Positions 34,553-45,374 of a stretch of 64,000 bases of DNA are shown here, piece by piece. Below the pieces are notes generated by a model. It saw nothing but the letters and a program-made list of their open reading frames with translations. It did no database searches and was not told where the DNA came from. Position 1 is the first letter of the stretch. The number at the start of each line of letters is the position of its first letter. A program made the translations under genes and the position numbers. The stretch spans positions 429,015 to 493,014 of the forward strand of contig JAKMXF010000188.1 in assembly GCA_024704765.1 (NCBI GenBank). The letters are read 5' to 3'. This DNA is from Oopsacas minuta. Taxonomy: Eukaryota; Porifera; Hexactinellida; Lyssacinosida; Leucopsacidae.

Positions 34553-35262
34553 ATGGTGATCACTCAGGACAAAGCAGGCTACTATAATGAAAAGCTGAAA
34601 GACATCAAACTCGAATACTCCAAGTCAGCGAAAAAAAACCTGATATCTTATGTCAGAAAGGATCCTTATCTTGGCTGAATGCCCTATCTTTCAAAGAATA
34701 TGGTTTTAAACTAAATAAGCAGGAGTTCATTGATTCCATTCTTCTAAGATATAACCATCCATCGAAAGATATACCCAAAGTGTGTATATGCTCTTCTCCA
34801 AACAATATCGATCATGCTCTGATATGTGATAAGGGTGGTTTTGTCTCACTCCGGCATAACCAGATAAGAGATTTAGAAGCACACTGGCTATCAGAAGTGC
34901 GTAAGGGTGTTAAAACAGAACCTAAGTTGATTCCGCTGACTGGTGAAATATTTAAACATAAAGTACCAACACAGCACCAGAGCCAGGCATGATGTCCTTT
35001 GCAAGAGGTTTTTGGAATTGTTTGGATCGGATAATTTGATGTTTGTGTTCTTCGTCACGGAGCTAAATCAAATAATCATGGGAGCCTAGCAAAGGTATAT
35101 GAGAACACGAGATAGAAAAGAAGGATATGAATAACTCTAGAATCCTCCAGGTAGAGAAGTCTTCGTTTACACCATTGGCGAGATGGGTAAGGAAGGAGAC
35201 AAGTTCCACAAAAGGCTAGCAACACTCCTAGCTAAAAAAGAGGAAACTCATATACGTAGTGA
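34553..35262 (+). pseudogene. Retroelement polyprotein C-terminal region, broken
   Basis: The open part (34663-34992) reads SLSWLNALSFKEYGFKLNK, QEFIDSILLRYNHP, CICSSPNNIDHALICDKGGF, VSLRHNQIRDLEAHWLSEV and KTEPKLIPLTGEIF. This Cys-x-Cys, HAL-x2-C-x2-GGF, RHN-x2-RD-L, EP-x2-PLTGE pattern follows the reverse transcriptase in a class of retroelements common in sponges, cnidarians and other invertebrates. Upstream (KAGYYNEKLKDIKLEYSKS) and downstream (SNNHGSLAKVYENTR, then TIGEMGKEGDKFHKRLATLL) parts are in other frames with stops, so several frameshifts separate them. No reverse transcriptase motif remains. The family recognition is from memory of the motif pattern. Confidence 0.7.
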
Positions 35263-35279
35263 TGCTACAGAATAAAACT

Positions 35280-35720
35280 GCGCTTCTCCATTCTTCTACT
35301 AAAAATGACTTTTCGGGGCTATAAAGGGTAGACGAGTTGAAAAGGACGATGAGAACAATATTTTGCAACTGAGTATTATCGGATAAGAATGGCTTTTTCC
35401 AGAAAGGTTTGATTGTTCCAATAATCCAACAATTTTTCTTGAGGTGTCCTTTGATGGCTGACCCTTCACGTACAGTTTGTTAAGGTTCAACCTTTTGACA
35501 TCTTTCCATGCGTTCAAATCGAAAAAGGATTGTCTTCAATTTGCTCATACTATCATAGTTTCTGACATTAGTGTAAGGTCCTTATTGGATTCTTCTTCAA
35601 ACTTAAGCAATTCCTCCTTTCCTTCCATTTTCCTAATACTTTCCCAATTCATGAAAATACCCCAAGTCTGCCAGTACTCGGAGATAATTTAGCTAGAAAT
35701 AGTTTCCACTTTTAAGGGGG
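35280..35720. other. Flank of the retroelement remnant, nothing recognised
   Basis: Short open frames on both strands overlap one another and show no domain. It may be the decayed 3' tail of the retroelement or another repeat. Confidence 0.3.
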
Positions 35721-35724
35721 AGCT

Positions 35725-36056
35725 GCATTTGTCAGAATACTCGTGACTGTCACTTGTTATCGTTGGATCTGGAGCCGGATGTGAGTACTGAGAGTATTTA
35801 GAACTCACGTTGGAAGGTGCTAGAATTGGCATTTTCATGGATTATCTAGCTAGTTTGGTTTGAGCTGAGAAGATGAGCATTTCAGTAGACTATTTGGATA
35901 ACTGGCGTGGTGTTTGATTGGGTTCGATTTGGATCTGGAGCAGGCTGAGTTGCTGAGAGTAATTAGAACTCACATTGTATTTGGTTAGGAGAAGTGACAG
36001 TCAACCAAATATAAATTCTGACAAGTGACAGTCACGAGTATTCTGACAAATGCCTG
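35725..36056. mobile_element. 332-bp MITE with perfect 33-bp terminal inverted repeats
   Basis: The left end 35725-35757 (begins GCATTTGTCAGAATACTCGT) and right end 36024-36056 are exact reverse complements over 33 bases. Inside is a diverged direct repeat of about 52 bp (35764-35815 and 35929-35980: TTGGATCTGGAGC, CTGAGAGTA, TTAGAACTCAC). Perfect ends suggest recent activity. The superfamily is not determined; no target duplication was identified. Confidence 0.88.
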
Positions 36057-36349
36057 CACCTCACTTTTAATGGGTCCTTTTCTAAATTCTCAGTTCTTGT
36101 CGAAGGGTCCTTCATTTCATTAGCTATATAAATATTTCTCCAGTGATTTTCTCTCAACTTTTCTCCTTGTAACTTTACCGAGTATTCCATGTGTATACAA
36201 ACCATTTTCAAAATCCATATACTTCAACCCTAAATGATCGTGGCCGCCAAATGTTGCAAATCACAACGCTAACTGATTAGCTAATCAAATATATACGATA
36301 AATGAGTTTATTGAAATCCTCAAGTAATACTTCCAGTACTAATTTACTA

Positions 36350-36530
36350 TTACATACTACTAAGTAAATCGGAGTCCCGACAGTATGGGAAGTTGGGTGT
36401 ATACTATAGATAGGCTTTCCTGATTTGACCATAATTTCCACAATTATCGGATTATAAGTGGATATTGACCAAACATGTGCCATCCATGATCTGTGCTATA
36501 ACTCAGAAACATACCGACTTTATCACGACA
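36350..36530. repeat. Half copy of foldback family C
   Basis: CAGTATGGGAAGTTGGGTGT, TTGACCATAATTTC, GTGGATATTGACC and GCCATCCATGATC match the right arm of the elements at 23543-23794 and 34040-34520. Confidence 0.6.
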
Positions 36531-37425
36531 AATTTGTATATTTTGTATAGAAACGGTTTTAGATCATTTCGTATTTCAACATTTTAATCAAAATTCGATA
36601 TTTTATGTTTTATATAGTTTCAAAGATAAGACAATTCTTGGCACAATTTGACAAAATTTTTGCTTTTATGGATTGATGACATGTATTTCAACAAGTGTGT
36701 AATATATTAATTCGGGCAAAGTGCACTGGTCCTGAAAAAATGGCATTGCTTACTAAATTAGAATGGTGTGAATATATACATCAAATTGTTGGACACATGA
36801 CCACTGAATCCTAATTAAACATCTAAATGCTGATCTGAAATAATTTGAGGAAGTTATGGGTAGGGGCCAAACCCGGCGAACGGTAATATTCGCAAAAATA
36901 AATTGGAAATACAAAATAACTGAACCAGATCCAGAAAGCGTGACAAAGAGCTTTTTCAATCTTTACCTACCCTAAATCAATTTCCGAAGTCAAAACGATG
37001 TACTCGAAAGTGCATACATGCAAGTCCCAGCGCCAGGAGTATATAATTTAATATACTTAACTTCTATTGTCGCAATGTAAAGAGATCCACAACGGCCCAA
37101 CCTGTATGTTAATTTCAGCAATATATCTGCAAAAGTCTCTTCAATCAATTAAGATAATTAAGCAAACAACAAACATATAAACAACACTGGGCCCCCTGCC
37201 CCAGAACTCGACACCTATGTATGTAGGTTTGTATTGGCAAATTATATTAAATTGCAATATAAAGATACTTAAATTATGTTCTAAACGAAATTTCCAGATC
37301 TACGGACTACGGTAGTTGAATGACAAATTGTCTCAAGGATGACAGAATGTCACCCATCAGTTTCTAAAAAATGTGAGAAATTAAAATGACTAATTACTAT
37401 TACCAAATTGTAAACGGACATGATA
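36531..37425. other. POLR3A downstream interval, no recognised feature
   Basis: AT-rich, several short chance frames, no domain and no clear poly(A) hexamer on the minus strand close to the POLR3A stop. Confidence 0.35.
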
Positions 37426-40400
37426 CTATTTCAGGATATGAAAGTCTGGATTCGAGAATAACAATTTTCTGGGTGTAAACTTTGGTTTGGGTAGATCGTA
37501 GAGAATTTTGAATAGCCCTGTTCCTAGTTTCATTGGTAATCCCATAATGATACATTCACTGACACCGTTAATAGCATCCACCTGGGAAAACAAACTAGCG
37601 TTGAACAAATGATCAGTGGTACATTCGAATGAGGCCAGCATCAGTACACTCTCTTTCATCTTAGATAATCCAAACCGAGTGATTCCTAAAACTTCTCCTT
37701 TGTATGTCATCAGGTCAGCGAGTAACATGACATGTCTTCCATCTAAATGTATGCCGTGATTCTTCATGGTGTATATAATTTCATCTACGATTACAGACCG
37801 CGCTGCCTCAATTCCTAGAGTCTTCTCTACCTCTATCATACTGTTAGATTTTGAGTGAGTACCCTTTACCCCTATTGTAGCCATAACTGCTCTTAGATTT
37901 TCTCCTTCTACATAAAGTTTGTACTTCTCTTTACCCTCACTACTCTGTTCTTCATCAGCATTAATAATAACTCGATTTACGGCACTTAACCCCAGTACAA
38001 CTAAGTTAATCAGTTTCTCTTTAAAGTTTCTTAAAATACAATTTACAGGTTCTTTGTAAGGAGGTAAGGGTGAGATTAATATGATTGATTCCCCACGAAT
38101 CGAAACATCCATCGTTTTGATTTTCAAACCAGAAGCAAGCATGATTCTCTGATAAACCTTATCCACATCAATTTCAAGCTTCAATAGTTTTATTCGCTCC
38201 AAATCAAGTCTGATTCGTAGGAACTGCTTTCCGCTGCCATAAACTTCCTCTATACATTTTGTCACCTCCCCTAGAGTTGTCTTTTCAATCCTTCCTTTTA
38301 CAATTCTAGCGAAATCTTCACTATCATTTACGTCTAGCTCAGCTGTGATAATCGGAGTAGAAATAGATTTTGTTGCATTTATTATTTCTTTAATTCTGGG
38401 CACACCTAATGTTATATTCATCGAAGCAAGTCCAGCGAAATGAAATGTCTTTAATGTCATCTGTGTAGCTGGTTCCCCGATGCTCTGGGCTGCCAGAGCT
38501 CCAACTGCAGTACCCGGGTCTATGTTAGCTTTCATCAATTTATGATATACAGTCTCTATAAAGACTTTCAATTGGATCTCGTTCATGTAGTTCTTGTTGT
38601 TAATAACAAAGTTAGGATCTGTCTGATAAGACTTTTCTAATATTACTACATTTTCAATCTTCGAAGAGAGAAATTCAATTAGTGATTTTATCAACTTTTG
38701 ATTACATTTGAGATATTTGGGATCTGATTTAAAGGATTCAATGGTATTATCTAGAGTAGCGATAGAGACTAGAGGTAAAGTTCTATCATTAAATACCTGC
38801 TGGATGTGAAATAGGACCCTTTCAAACTCCAGGACCTTGTTATCTGCCTCCATCATAGCTGGGTCCATGTTATCTCCACCATATTCGAACTGAATTACGT
38901 TATTGTTTGAGTCTCTCACTGTCAAATCGTACAACACACACATATCCTCTAGTGCCTTAACCAATCGTCGTTGCATATAACCGGTCTCAGCTGTTTTTAC
39001 AGCTGTGTCAACCAAGCCCTCCCGCCCTCCTACCGTATGGAAATAGAATTCTATCGGAGTCATCCCACTGAAAAAGCTATTTTCTACGAATCCTTTTGCG
39101 TCAGCTTCTTTAGACATCCTAGCAAAGTGTGGAAGAGACCTCTCGGTGAATCCGTTAGGCATTCTCTTCCCACTGATGGCTTGCTGACCAACGCAAGCTA
39201 TCATCTGTGAAATGTTCAACCAAGACCCCTTAGCTCCACACAGAGCCATGATTAGAGGAGCGTTTGAAGGGTGGAGTTCTTCTTTGCATGCTTTTCCTGC
39301 GTGCTCTCTTACAGATGATAGCTCTTTGTTAATGATAGCTTCTAAAGTCTCTTCAGCACTCATCCCAGGCTGAGTCTGGAGTTTTCCTTCTCTGAACTCC
39401 TGAATATAGTCCTGACACTTGCTGTACCCCTGATCCACCAGTTTACCTTTCTTTAACATCAGCTGTTCACCTGGCCACACATCTCCAATACCTATACTGA
39501 ATCCTCTATTCATTAGATAGTAAGAGATGAGACGAGCTAATCTGGTCATGCAAGTTATAGCGCTGTCCTCGCTATAATCTCGAAGCTGTGTATAAAAGAT
39601 GTTACTCTTAGAGCCTGAGCCTATCATACTCTTGTCAAGAGCTCCTGCCATCAACTCGCCATTGTACACGACAAGGAAGGAATCGTTAGGACAAAGTTCT
39701 TCAAAATTTCTGCCGGAATACTGTTTTCCAGGAGCACGGATATTAATAGGATGTCCTGCCGAGCGATTGGGACGGAGAAGCACGGAGATTACTTGTTTTC
39801 CTGTCCAAAATCGTCTGGGTTTTATTATAGAAGGCTTAGGCAGATCTATTCTGAGGTCAGCATCATCTTGTTTGAGGAAACTGCAAATGAGTTGAATGAA
39901 ATGAGCTCTATCAAAGAACTCATCCTTCTGGGTAAGCAGGTACGAGCCAGTGATGAAGTCTTGTATGGCTGCAATCAAGGGCTCTCCATTCCTAGGTGTT
40001 ACGAGATTGCATTTCACTCCCATTAGAGCCAGGGCCTCTGCTTTAGCCTCCTCCGATTGAGGCAGATGGAGATTCATCTCATCTCCGTCAAAGTCTGCGT
40101 TATACGGAGTACAGACACACTCATTGAGACGGAATGTGCGATGCGGCATTACGCGTGCATAGTGAGTCATGATGCTGAGCTTATGGAGAGAAGGCTGTCT
40201 ATTGAATAATACGATGTCTCCGTCCATCATGTGTCGCTCCACTATGGAACCGAGAGAGAGGTGTTGAGCAATTTTTTCTCTGTTGCCATATCGCAAGTAC
40301 GTCTTAGCTATTTCGGATTGTTGCTGGTGCTGCTTGGCTTTCGGAATAACGTAATTAGCGCCTGGATGGTTATCAGGACCATTCAGTATTAATTTCCTAA

Positions 40401-41640
40401 GGAACTCAATGTTGTGACTATTTACACGTTCAGGATAGGTCATTAGGATAGCTACTTCTATTGGAACAGCTACTTCATCCACTCTAAGGTTAGGATCAGG
40501 AGATATCACTGTACGACCAGAAAAGTCAACTCTCTTGCCAGATAGATTTCCTCTGAATCGTCCGTGCTTTCCCTTCAGCCGATGCACAAACGATCTCCTC
40601 AGCTTAGGGACCTGAACATTAGATGGAAGGCTTACTCCGCTGTTGATAAGTAAAGCACACTGAATCTGTAGAGAGTCCCAAAGCTCCATTATCTTGTTCA
40701 TTGGTCCATTATGCTTCAATAGACTATGAATAATGCAATTTACTCGTATAATGTCAGTAATTTTAATGGTAATATCGTCTTCATTGCTACCTCCAATGTC
40801 AGTCTGTACAGATGGGCGTATGCATGGGGGAGGAACTAATATCCTCTGTAATAGAAGATCTTCCGGTCGTCCGTGGCCAGGTGTCATGCCTATGAAAATA
40901 CAATCATCGTCTCTAACGTTTTGAAAGATGTGTAATACCTTGAGAGGAGTTAGCAAGTCCAGAGCTTTGTCTAGATGCTTCTCAAGTTCTTTGTTGTTCT
41001 CTTTAGCTTGAGAGAACTTCTCCAGGAATGTAGCATGCTCAACTCCTGAGAACTTACGTCCAGTGGGATTGAATGGGTTATGTAGTAACTTCATGAAGCC
41101 GAACTTTTTAGCAGTCTTCACAACTCCGTTCAATTTGGAACAATACGGACAGTGTGAGTGTTTCCTGGCGAATAGTAGCACATTCTTTAGGATAGCTTTT
41201 CTAGCAACAGGAGAATTTATGACGCGTCTCAGTTTAGGAGTAAAGTAACTAACCTCGTCTGTGTCCAGCAGTATCCTGCTACAGCTCTTGCACATACACT
41301 GCAGTATCTTTGTTATATCTTTGAAATATCCTGTATGGAACACTGGGAATGCTAGATCTACATAGCCATAATGTCCCAGACATCTAGCTAGTTCATTGCC
41401 ACAAGTATCACATACTCCTTTCACTGTGCTCATCCCCATTCTACGATCCAGAACCCCATCAGTTGCTGGTAATTTACGGCCTTCATCTGCGCCAGTGTAG
41501 ATTCGTTCAGATACCACCTGTAGATGTGCTTGTTGTTCCATTTGTTGCTTAGAAAACAGACTGAATTGAATCTGGCTTATCTTATGAGCTACATTAGCTT
41601 CACGATACTGCTGCTTATCGAACTTGTCAGAGTCTGTCAT
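37426..41640 (-). CDS. POLR3A: DNA-directed RNA polymerase III largest subunit RPC1
   Basis: One uninterrupted exon of 1404 residues (human 1390). The start at 41640 gives MTDSDKFDKQQYREANVAHK, which aligns with the family's short N-terminus; an in-frame ATG at 41682 adds 14 unsupported residues. RPC1 forms the catalytic centre of RNA polymerase III, which makes tRNAs, 5S rRNA and U6. Seen in order: the clamp zinc-binding motif CDTCGNELARCLGHYGY (about residues 76-92) and a second cysteine pair CPYCSKLNG; the switch/rudder region GRFRGNLSGKRVDFSGRTVI; active-site metal loop YNADFDGDEMNLHLP (about 510-525) with its three aspartates; bridge-helix and neighbouring segment GGREGLVDTAVKTAETGYMQ (about 870-890); trigger-loop region GALAAQSIGEPATQMTLKTF (about 1042-1061); and the C-terminal jaw/cleft part KGEVLGITRFGLSKMKESVL. 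All catalytic residues I can check are intact. The lack of any intron in a gene this long is striking for an animal. Confidence 0.98.
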   Translation of the reverse strand: MTDSDKFDKQQYREANVAHKISQIQFSLFSKQQMEQQAHLQVVSERIYTGADEGRKLPATDGVLDRRMGMSTVKGVCDTCGNELARCLGHYGYVDLAFPVFHTGYFKDITKILQCMCKSCSRILLDTDEVSYFTPKLRRVINSPVARKAILKNVLLFARKHSHCPYCSKLNGVVKTAKKFGFMKLLHNPFNPTGRKFSGVEHATFLEKFSQAKENNKELEKHLDKALDLLTPLKVLHIFQNVRDDDCIFIGMTPGHGRPEDLLLQRILVPPPCIRPSVQTDIGGSNEDDITIKITDIIRVNCIIHSLLKHNGPMNKIMELWDSLQIQCALLINSGVSLPSNVQVPKLRRSFVHRLKGKHGRFRGNLSGKRVDFSGRTVISPDPNLRVDEVAVPIEVAILMTYPERVNSHNIEFLRKLILNGPDNHPGANYVIPKAKQHQQQSEIAKTYLRYGNREKIAQHLSLGSIVERHMMDGDIVLFNRQPSLHKLSIMTHYARVMPHRTFRLNECVCTPYNADFDGDEMNLHLPQSEEAKAEALALMGVKCNLVTPRNGEPLIAAIQDFITGSYLLTQKDEFFDRAHFIQLICSFLKQDDADLRIDLPKPSIIKPRRFWTGKQVISVLLRPNRSAGHPINIRAPGKQYSGRNFEELCPNDSFLVVYNGELMAGALDKSMIGSGSKSNIFYTQLRDYSEDSAITCMTRLARLISYYLMNRGFSIGIGDVWPGEQLMLKKGKLVDQGYSKCQDYIQEFREGKLQTQPGMSAEETLEAIINKELSSVREHAGKACKEELHPSNAPLIMALCGAKGSWLNISQMIACVGQQAISGKRMPNGFTERSLPHFARMSKEADAKGFVENSFFSGMTPIEFYFHTVGGREGLVDTAVKTAETGYMQRRLVKALEDMCVLYDLTVRDSNNNVIQFEYGGDNMDPAMMEADNKVLEFERVLFHIQQVFNDRTLPLVSIATLDNTIESFKSDPKYLKCNQKLIKSLIEFLSSKIENVVILEKSYQTDPNFVINNKNYMNEIQLKVFIETVYHKLMKANIDPGTAVGALAAQSIGEPATQMTLKTFHFAGLASMNITLGVPRIKEIINATKSISTPIITAELDVNDSEDFARIVKGRIEKTTLGEVTKCIEEVYGSGKQFLRIRLDLERIKLLKLEIDVDKVYQRIMLASGLKIKTMDVSIRGESIILISPLPPYKEPVNCILRNFKEKLINLVVLGLSAVNRVIINADEEQSSEGKEKYKLYVEGENLRAVMATIGVKGTHSKSNSMIEVEKTLGIEAARSVIVDEIIYTMKNHGIHLDGRHVMLLADLMTYKGEVLGITRFGLSKMKESVLMLASFECTTDHLFNASLFSQVDAINGVSECIIMGLPMKLGTGLFKILYDLPKPKFTPRKLLFSNPDFHILK

Positions 41641-43690
41641 TACAATATATATTTCTATGCCAATGCAAAAGAACAATTTCAAACGAGGTTAGTAATAATA
41701 ACAAATTACAAAACGTCTTCAAGGGATATTCGGGTGCGTAGAGTCTGAATCGGAGATTTCAAAGCGTGAAATTTACTTATACAGTAATACAACTACCATA
41801 TGATCAATTATTTAATCAATTTTCACGGGTGTTTACAAGAATTACAGCAGCGGAATATTTGCACAACTTAACATCGAATAAATCACTCAATTTCCAAAAT
41901 ACTTCAAGTCTATTAAATTCGAGTTGCAATATTATATTTCTTGATAAGACACATTCAGTACATTTTTGGCTCGAAATGTCTCATTGATAGTTAATAACTA
42001 ACACAAGCCATGGCTGGATTCGGTTAGACTCTGTGGCTTCTAAACTACCTGACAGTGTAACCCAAATTTGCACTATACCTAGTTATGTCAAGTGTGTGAA
42101 TTGATATCTCGAAAACCATTAGTTCTATTGGTATTAAACATATTATTGTTGAATAGGAAATCATGTATGGTGAATTCATTAGCTATTGGCAGACTTCAAA
42201 TGTTTGTGGTTTTTTTCGGTTTTCACACATTTTCATATATATGATAATAATGCTAGTAATTCGGAAACAGTTGAAGTTAGATATGAAAAGTATTTATGAC
42301 AAAATTCCGATTCCCTTATTTGGTGTCGTTTTCGTGAGTTCTTTACAATGTACATTTGAATAGGGCTATTTGACACTGGTGATATTGTCCAATCGGGTTT
42401 TTTGTAGTCAAGTCAGTGTAAACATTGCTTATTCAAAATTCCTGAATACAATAATCGGATTTTTTATCCATCCGAGGGTGTAAACAATTGAAAATCTGTT
42501 TGACTTATTGTGTCCTATGGCATATATTAGTGATTTTTCAAAATACTGGATTAGTATATTCCCCTATTACTAGAAAATAATATGCAGCCTTCGTGGTTAT
42601 TGTCAATCGGTGTATATTAGCTGTCTAAAATGATCCTGTCCATCAGTATTTAGCATAATGGATTATTTTGTTTTGGCAAAGCAATCAATGGAAATTAACC
42701 GGATTTCAACAGTAGTTGTTTATCATGCAAAAACTGTGCTGAAAATTTTGATCGCGCTCATTCATACTGACATTATAATCACAAGATTTTCCACAATTTT
42801 AGAATAGATCTCTCCCAAAATATAGGGAAAGTAATTTGAAAAAATCTCAAATCACCGCCTCTGCGAAGTAATTTCCCTTAGGCCACCAGGATTCAGCGAA
42901 ATTTGTTACCCCACATGTCTGTTGAGAGAAAGTCTCTACCAATAGAAATTTGGATAATTTGTCTAATTTCTATTCATAATCAACGATAAAATTACACACG
43001 TATGAGTAACTTGAAAATGCGAAATTCGGATTCAGCGACTCGATTACTAATATATGTCTGTTGAGCCCATTGATAATATGTTAAACATAATCTCTAGCAT
43101 TCTTTTGAATTTACATAGGAATGTATGGAAACATGATTAATCACCTAGAAGGTGTAAAAGCACAACTAGATGTCACTACGAGTATACATACCAATTTCTA
43201 ATCTTAATCTCCAAAGGTGTGAACAGGAGAGCGAACATATATACGTATATATATACACCTACTAAGATAGTCAACCATTTTAGAACTGTGACACTATAGT
43301 ATAGTATAGTCGGAACAGTAACAATTGATCTTAATTATTGTTCAGTAGAATTCATGAGATAGACAACTTATGTTTATAAGAAGTTTAAAAACTGGAAATT
43401 ATTTTGTTTTCAGTGCGTTCTCTTATTTCTCTAGAAATTAATTATTACGTAGTAATTAATGTAAATACTGTATAACCTCACCAGTATATAATGAAAGTAG
43501 CTATAATTCTAATTATATTATTTTCATGTTGTCTGGATATAATCATTCTTGGTAAAGTGTAATATATTTAAATTTAAGCAATATATTATCCATTTACTGA
43601 ATCATACAAAGAATCTATATTCCTCTTTATAAATCAATCACATAATGAAAGCAATAATCAGCATTCTGTATTAGTATAAAACTCATTCAA
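41641..43690. other. Divergent promoter interval between POLR3A and the seven-helix gene
   Basis: The two flanking genes point away from each other, so both promoters lie here. Short plus-strand frames (41766-41987, 42163-42363) show no domain. Positions about 42990-43070 resemble the Helitron-like family B repeat (ACTTGAAAATGCGAAATTC, GATTCAGCG), and 43140-43310 match the repeat at 22560-22760. Confidence 0.45.
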
Positions 43691-43731
43691 TCCAATAATG
43701 AATTTTATCAGAATTAACTCAAAATACTACA

Positions 43732-44796
43732 ATGATATTAGACATATCCAACGATACACATTATATTCAAGAGAAACTAAATACAATCTCCACGTATCCA
43801 ATACTGATTCTGTATACTGCATGTGTACCAGTAGCGTTTTTGAATCTAACTATCCTAGCTTATTCATCAAGATATTGGTACCAAGTGAGAAAGAAGGCTG
43901 AATATAATGACGCGAATTATAAAAAAGCTACTGTGAATATTGTCAAGTTTGGATTGTCAAGTTTGGCGCTATTTTTTGAAATGGCATTAGTCCTCATACT
44001 TGCTTTTGATAAAGGTGTATGCCGTATTCTCTATTCCTTCCAATATAAACCAGAAGGAATAATAAACAATTTTGTAACATCATCCGTTCTAGTAGGGGAA
44101 CTGACTCCAATATTGATTATCAACATGCTCTGTCTCTTCTTGATTGACGTGCTAATGCACTCTAGAGTAGATGTTGGTATAATCTATTATGAGAGCTGGA
44201 AGATATTCTGGTTGTGTCTGATAACATTTGCTCTTTGTACTGTTGCTTCAGGAATTGACATCATGAACCGTTTCGGTTTTCTTATCACAGGTATAATCCA
44301 GATATATTCACTTATCGTCACCTCTAAACATTTGAAGATACTATACAGGGTCTTAAAATCTAAATGTATAGAATATATGTATGATCCGAATAAGAGCAGA
44401 TATTTCAAGGCTCAGATGAAAAACTACAAATATAGCTCATTGGTAGTTGGTATTTCTTTCTGTGGATTTCTGATATCAAACGCAATAATAATAATTTATG
44501 AAAGTGCAAGCAGAATTGTGATTTTGTTGGCATACAAGCAATGGTATCTATCATCTGAAGTAGAAATGTATTTTGGAGGTGAATCAACTTCTGAGTTTTT
44601 CCATGAATTATTAGGAATGGTCGAAAGAGTACTCTTTATAAACTGGGCCTTAATTTCCACTCTGTTTAACTACCTGATATTTATTATCTTTATCCAAAAA
44701 GCTATCAGCTATAGACGTTTTCTTACTAAACCTCACCACGTTAAGATGGTGGATATTATGAATGGACACCCAATATATAAGAGAGTTTCCTATTAA
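43732..44796 (+). CDS. Intronless protein with seven predicted membrane segments (receptor-like)
   Basis: The 354-residue frame has an extracellular-like N-terminus with a potential N-glycosylation site and seven long hydrophobic stretches: YPILILYTACVPVAFLNLTI (about 22-44), FGLSSLALFFEMALVLIL (about 72-92), LIINMLCLFLIDVLM, IFWLCLITFALCTVASGIDI, GFLITGIIQIYSLIVTS, LVVGISFCGFLISNAIIIIY, and INWALISTLFNYLIFIIFI near residue 310-330. A basic, short C-terminal tail follows. Seven helices and the topology suit a G-protein-coupled receptor, but I see no DRY or NPxxY motif and cannot assign a family; another seven-pass family is possible. It is the only gene on the plus strand and has no intron, like many lineage-specific chemoreceptor-type receptors. 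Codon use is AT-rich like its neighbours. No ligand is suggested. Confidence 0.75.
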   Translation: MILDISNDTHYIQEKLNTISTYPILILYTACVPVAFLNLTILAYSSRYWYQVRKKAEYNDANYKKATVNIVKFGLSSLALFFEMALVLILAFDKGVCRILYSFQYKPEGIINNFVTSSVLVGELTPILIINMLCLFLIDVLMHSRVDVGIIYYESWKIFWLCLITFALCTVASGIDIMNRFGFLITGIIQIYSLIVTSKHLKILYRVLKSKCIEYMYDPNKSRYFKAQMKNYKYSSLVVGISFCGFLISNAIIIIYESASRIVILLAYKQWYLSSEVEMYFGGESTSEFFHELLGMVERVLFINWALISTLFNYLIFIIFIQKAISYRRFLTKPHHVKMVDIMNGHPIYKRVSY

Positions 44797-44887
44797 CAAC
44801 AATTATTGATTATTATTATTACTATTTGATTCTAATCGATACTATTAAAACGCAATTAATCAATATGTGTGAATATAAATATATATA

Positions 44888-45374
44888 CAAGCGCTCTTCG
44901 CTTGCTCGCGCTACGCGATTGCGAACACTTAGTGTCCACACTCGGGCCTACGGCCCTAGAGTACATAAACTCATAATCTTAACCCTAGCAAACATGATAT
45001 TGCCATAATCTTTTAATTTACTTACTTTAAGTTCCCCAAAAGTGAACAAATATTTATGAAGTGTTGTTTACAATATCATATCGGACTCAGCATACTCGAT
45101 TACTCCAGTATAGTCGTTGAAAGTAATTTTTAAATTTGTTTACTTTATATTCATAAAAACAACAATAATTTTACATATGATTTATCCAAAGTGTGAAAAT
45201 CGGATTCAGCATGTTTGATATATTTAGTGACGTTTCATTGAATTCTATTTACTTCCTTGATAAACACGATAAATACATAGTTATGCGACAATTTCAAAAT
45301 TGCATACCGTAAATCCTTTCCTTGGCAACGGGCAAACAAACAGACAAACAACAATTGAGATTTAATAATATAGA
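44888..45374 (-). mobile_element. Helitron-like family B, copy B2, 487 bp
   Basis: On the minus strand it begins TCTATATTATTAAATCTC after an A, followed by a short (TTTG)n-like tract and CCGTTGCCAAGGAAAGGATT. It ends with the hairpin TCGCGTAGCGCGA (5-bp stem, 3-base loop), a spacer GCAAGCGAAGAG and CGCTTG before T. The expected CTAG is CTTG here, a likely point change. Start TC, 3' hairpin and A/T flanks without a target duplication fit a Helitron. Confidence 0.7.

Noticed and set aside
39599-40026. Two plus-strand frames opposite POLR3A
   Set aside because: They overlap each other and are antisense to strongly conserved polymerase coding sequence.
43698-43901. 67-codon frame overlapping the start of the seven-helix gene
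   Set aside because: It is in another frame of the same strand and has no hydrophobic pattern or domain; the 354-codon frame explains the region.
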